From the IMG/VR virus record IMGVR_UViG_3300047558_000057, positions 1 through 37,357 of that record: DNA of 37,357 nt. The stretch is one strand, 5' to 3'. Shown in pieces: positions 36,327 through 37,357 of the stretch. The DNA comes from a virus. A program made the position numbers and the translations under genes. Position 1 is the stretch's first letter. Each line of letters begins with the position of its first letter. The notes below the pieces were generated by a model. That model saw only the letters and a list, made by a program, of their open reading frames with translations, ran no database searches and had not been told where the DNA came from.

Positions 36327-37357
36327 TTAACGGATAGGGCAAGCACCAGTCGAACATTCAGCATCGTCAAGACCAATATTAGCCTCGTCAATAGCCGTGA
36401 TAGTGCGCGTATTGGCAACCAGTTCATTGTATTGTTCCTCAGTGATCTCTTCCAATGGAGCTTGTTTGAAACCATGCTCAGAGTGCAACAAGAAAGACAA
36501 TGACTTATGGTTTGTCTTGTAGTTCTTCTTGAGGTACTTCTTGATCTCAGGAAGCTCTTCAGGACGGTAGTACACAGTACAAGACACAGAGTTATCGCTC
36601 CACACTTCCTGCAACCACTTAACTGTTTCCAGTTGAGAGATAGCTGTCATGTCCTTAGCCAATACAGCGTGATCTGGGTGACGGAAGGGAAAACTTACCA
36701 CCACTGTTGAACGATCTTCAGTACCATCGAAGTTTTGCTGATACTCAACATGATAACCATGATCCTTACAGACTTGAACCAACGAGTGATTAGAGCTGAT
36801 ACGAATACGACGAATCATGAATCGAGCATAAGCAGGATGACAGCCGGGAGTAACACCGGGCAACAGAGACAAGGTACCTGAAGGCTTTACAGTGGTCAAT
36901 TTGATTGACTTATTGAAACCATTCTTAGCACTGTACTCATTGTCATACTCACGGATCTTACCGTATGTCTCACTCAACCATGACTTTTGATCTTCAGTGG
37001 ATTGCAAGACACCTGTGATACCAATACCCATTCGCATATTCTCGTGAACGATAGTCTCTGTGACCTTTTGGTGACACTGGAGCGCCAACGAGTGCTTGTT
37101 GATACGATACAACAAAGTACAGACATCGAGAAGCTCTTCTTTGCTAGAGATATTAGGGAGGAATACTTCAGCAAGGCAGCACGTCTCACCGTCAGCAAGA
37201 GACTGTTCAGCGCAAGGATTATAACCCTGCACTTTGGGATCTGGATACTGAGTTTCACCCAATCGTCCGATCTTTCGTGAGAGCTTGAGGTTGATGAGGC
37301 CGTAAGGTTCGCCTTTGCCTTCATAACCATCCCAGAAGAAGTCGTGCAGATCTCCAA
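36327..37357 (-). CDS. nrdJ: Class II ribonucleoside-triphosphate reductase, C-terminal part (5' end lies across the junction)
   Basis: This is the continuation of the gene that starts at 1010; its last 127 bases in the window duplicate bases 1-127. Motifs are 'NPCAEQSL' (the active-site cysteine of the radical-bearing barrel), 'VKPSGTLSLLPG', 'SVSCTVYY' and a C-terminal 'CSTGACPIR'. The last has the CxxxxC pair that re-reduces the active site in RTPR-type enzymes. The stop is at 36327, and the glutaredoxin gene begins 10 bases further on (36317) with a GAGGAAA ribosome site, so the two are co-transcribed. An in-frame TTG at 37262 is internal and not a start. Confidence 0.95.
   Translation of the reverse strand, partial: GDLHDFFWDGYEGKGEPYGLINLKLSRKIGRLGETQYPDPKVQGYNPCAEQSLADGETCCLAEVFLPNISSKEELLDVCTLLYRINKHSLALQCHQKVTETIVHENMRMGIGITGVLQSTEDQKSWLSETYGKIREYDNEYSAKNGFNKSIKLTTVKPSGTLSLLPGVTPGCHPAYARFMIRRIRISSNHSLVQVCKDHGYHVEYQQNFDGTEDRSTVVVSFPFRHPDHAVLAKDMTAISQLETVKWLQEVWSDNSVSCTVYYRPEELPEIKKYLKKNYKTNHKSLSFLLHSEHGFKQAPLEEITEEQYNELVANTRTITAIDEANIGLDDAECSTGACPIR
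37231..37357. repeat. Exact 127-bp terminal repeat, right copy
   Basis: This is the right-hand copy of bases 1-127. The unique genome ends at 37230. Anything annotated here on the minus strand duplicates the first 127 bases of the window. Confidence 0.95.

Noticed and set aside
1-37357. CRISPR arrays, tRNA genes, integrase or attachment sites
   Set aside because: No regularly spaced 20-40 base repeats, no cloverleaf-like run that I could recognise, and no recombinase motif were found. tRNA detection by eye is limited, so a covariance-model scan would be decisive.

Overview
This window is an essentially complete genome of a small, lytic, tailed dsDNA phage, most probably a podovirus. The supporting genes are terminase, portal, scaffold and capsid, tail-tube proteins, tail fibres, large Gln/Ala-rich ejection-type proteins, and a T7-like replication set. 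Bases 37231-37357 repeat bases 1-127 exactly. The contig is therefore a circularised assembly of a 37,230-bp genome, and one gene, a class II ribonucleotide reductase, is cut by the arbitrary ends. No integrase, repressor, tRNA, CRISPR array or phage RNA polymerase was recognised. Promoters of host sigma-70 type (TTGACA, about 17 bp, TAnnnT) occur instead, which suggests transcription by the host enzyme. The host is not shown. A 'KQEQGEPVA'-type hypothetical protein and the general gene style hint at a betaproteobacterium, but this is inference only.

Layout. A leftward arm runs from about 13,624 down to 1 and, through the circular junction, from 37,230 down to 35,796. It starts with small early genes: several membrane or zinc-ribbon proteins, and many very short ORFs coupled by ATGA overlaps. 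Next comes DNA replication and processing: primase-helicase, family A DNA polymerase, ssDNA-binding protein, 5'-3' exonuclease and endonuclease I. Nucleotide metabolism follows: ThyX, a DUF3310 protein, class II RNR and glutaredoxin. A free-standing HNH endonuclease gene with its own promoter sits between polymerase and SSB.

A rightward arm (14,608-35,702) carries packaging and virion genes in this order: small and large terminase, portal, scaffold, capsid (followed by a terminator hairpin), two fibre proteins (one with an S74 chaperone domain), a putative holin, tail proteins, ejection proteins, a 3-TM holin-like protein and an M15 peptidase endolysin. Two HNH endonuclease genes have landed exactly at the 5' ends of tail genes.

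Between the arms (13,625-14,607) lies a divergent control region of almost 1 kb. It has no convincing gene but is dense in palindromes, iteron-like and dispersed repeats, a G-tract and a good rightward promoter. The arms converge at 35,703-35,795 on tandem hairpins that can also pair in a mutually exclusive way.

The points most worth a second look are: (i) an HNH gene that has captured the first 15 codons of a tail gene, with the downstream copy differing mainly at silent sites; (ii) two promoters whose predicted start lies at the ATG of the gene; (iii) the palindrome pair and repeat families of the control region; (iv) a four-cysteine zinc-finger insertion in the DNA polymerase exonuclease domain; and (v) a gene apparently broken by a frameshift.
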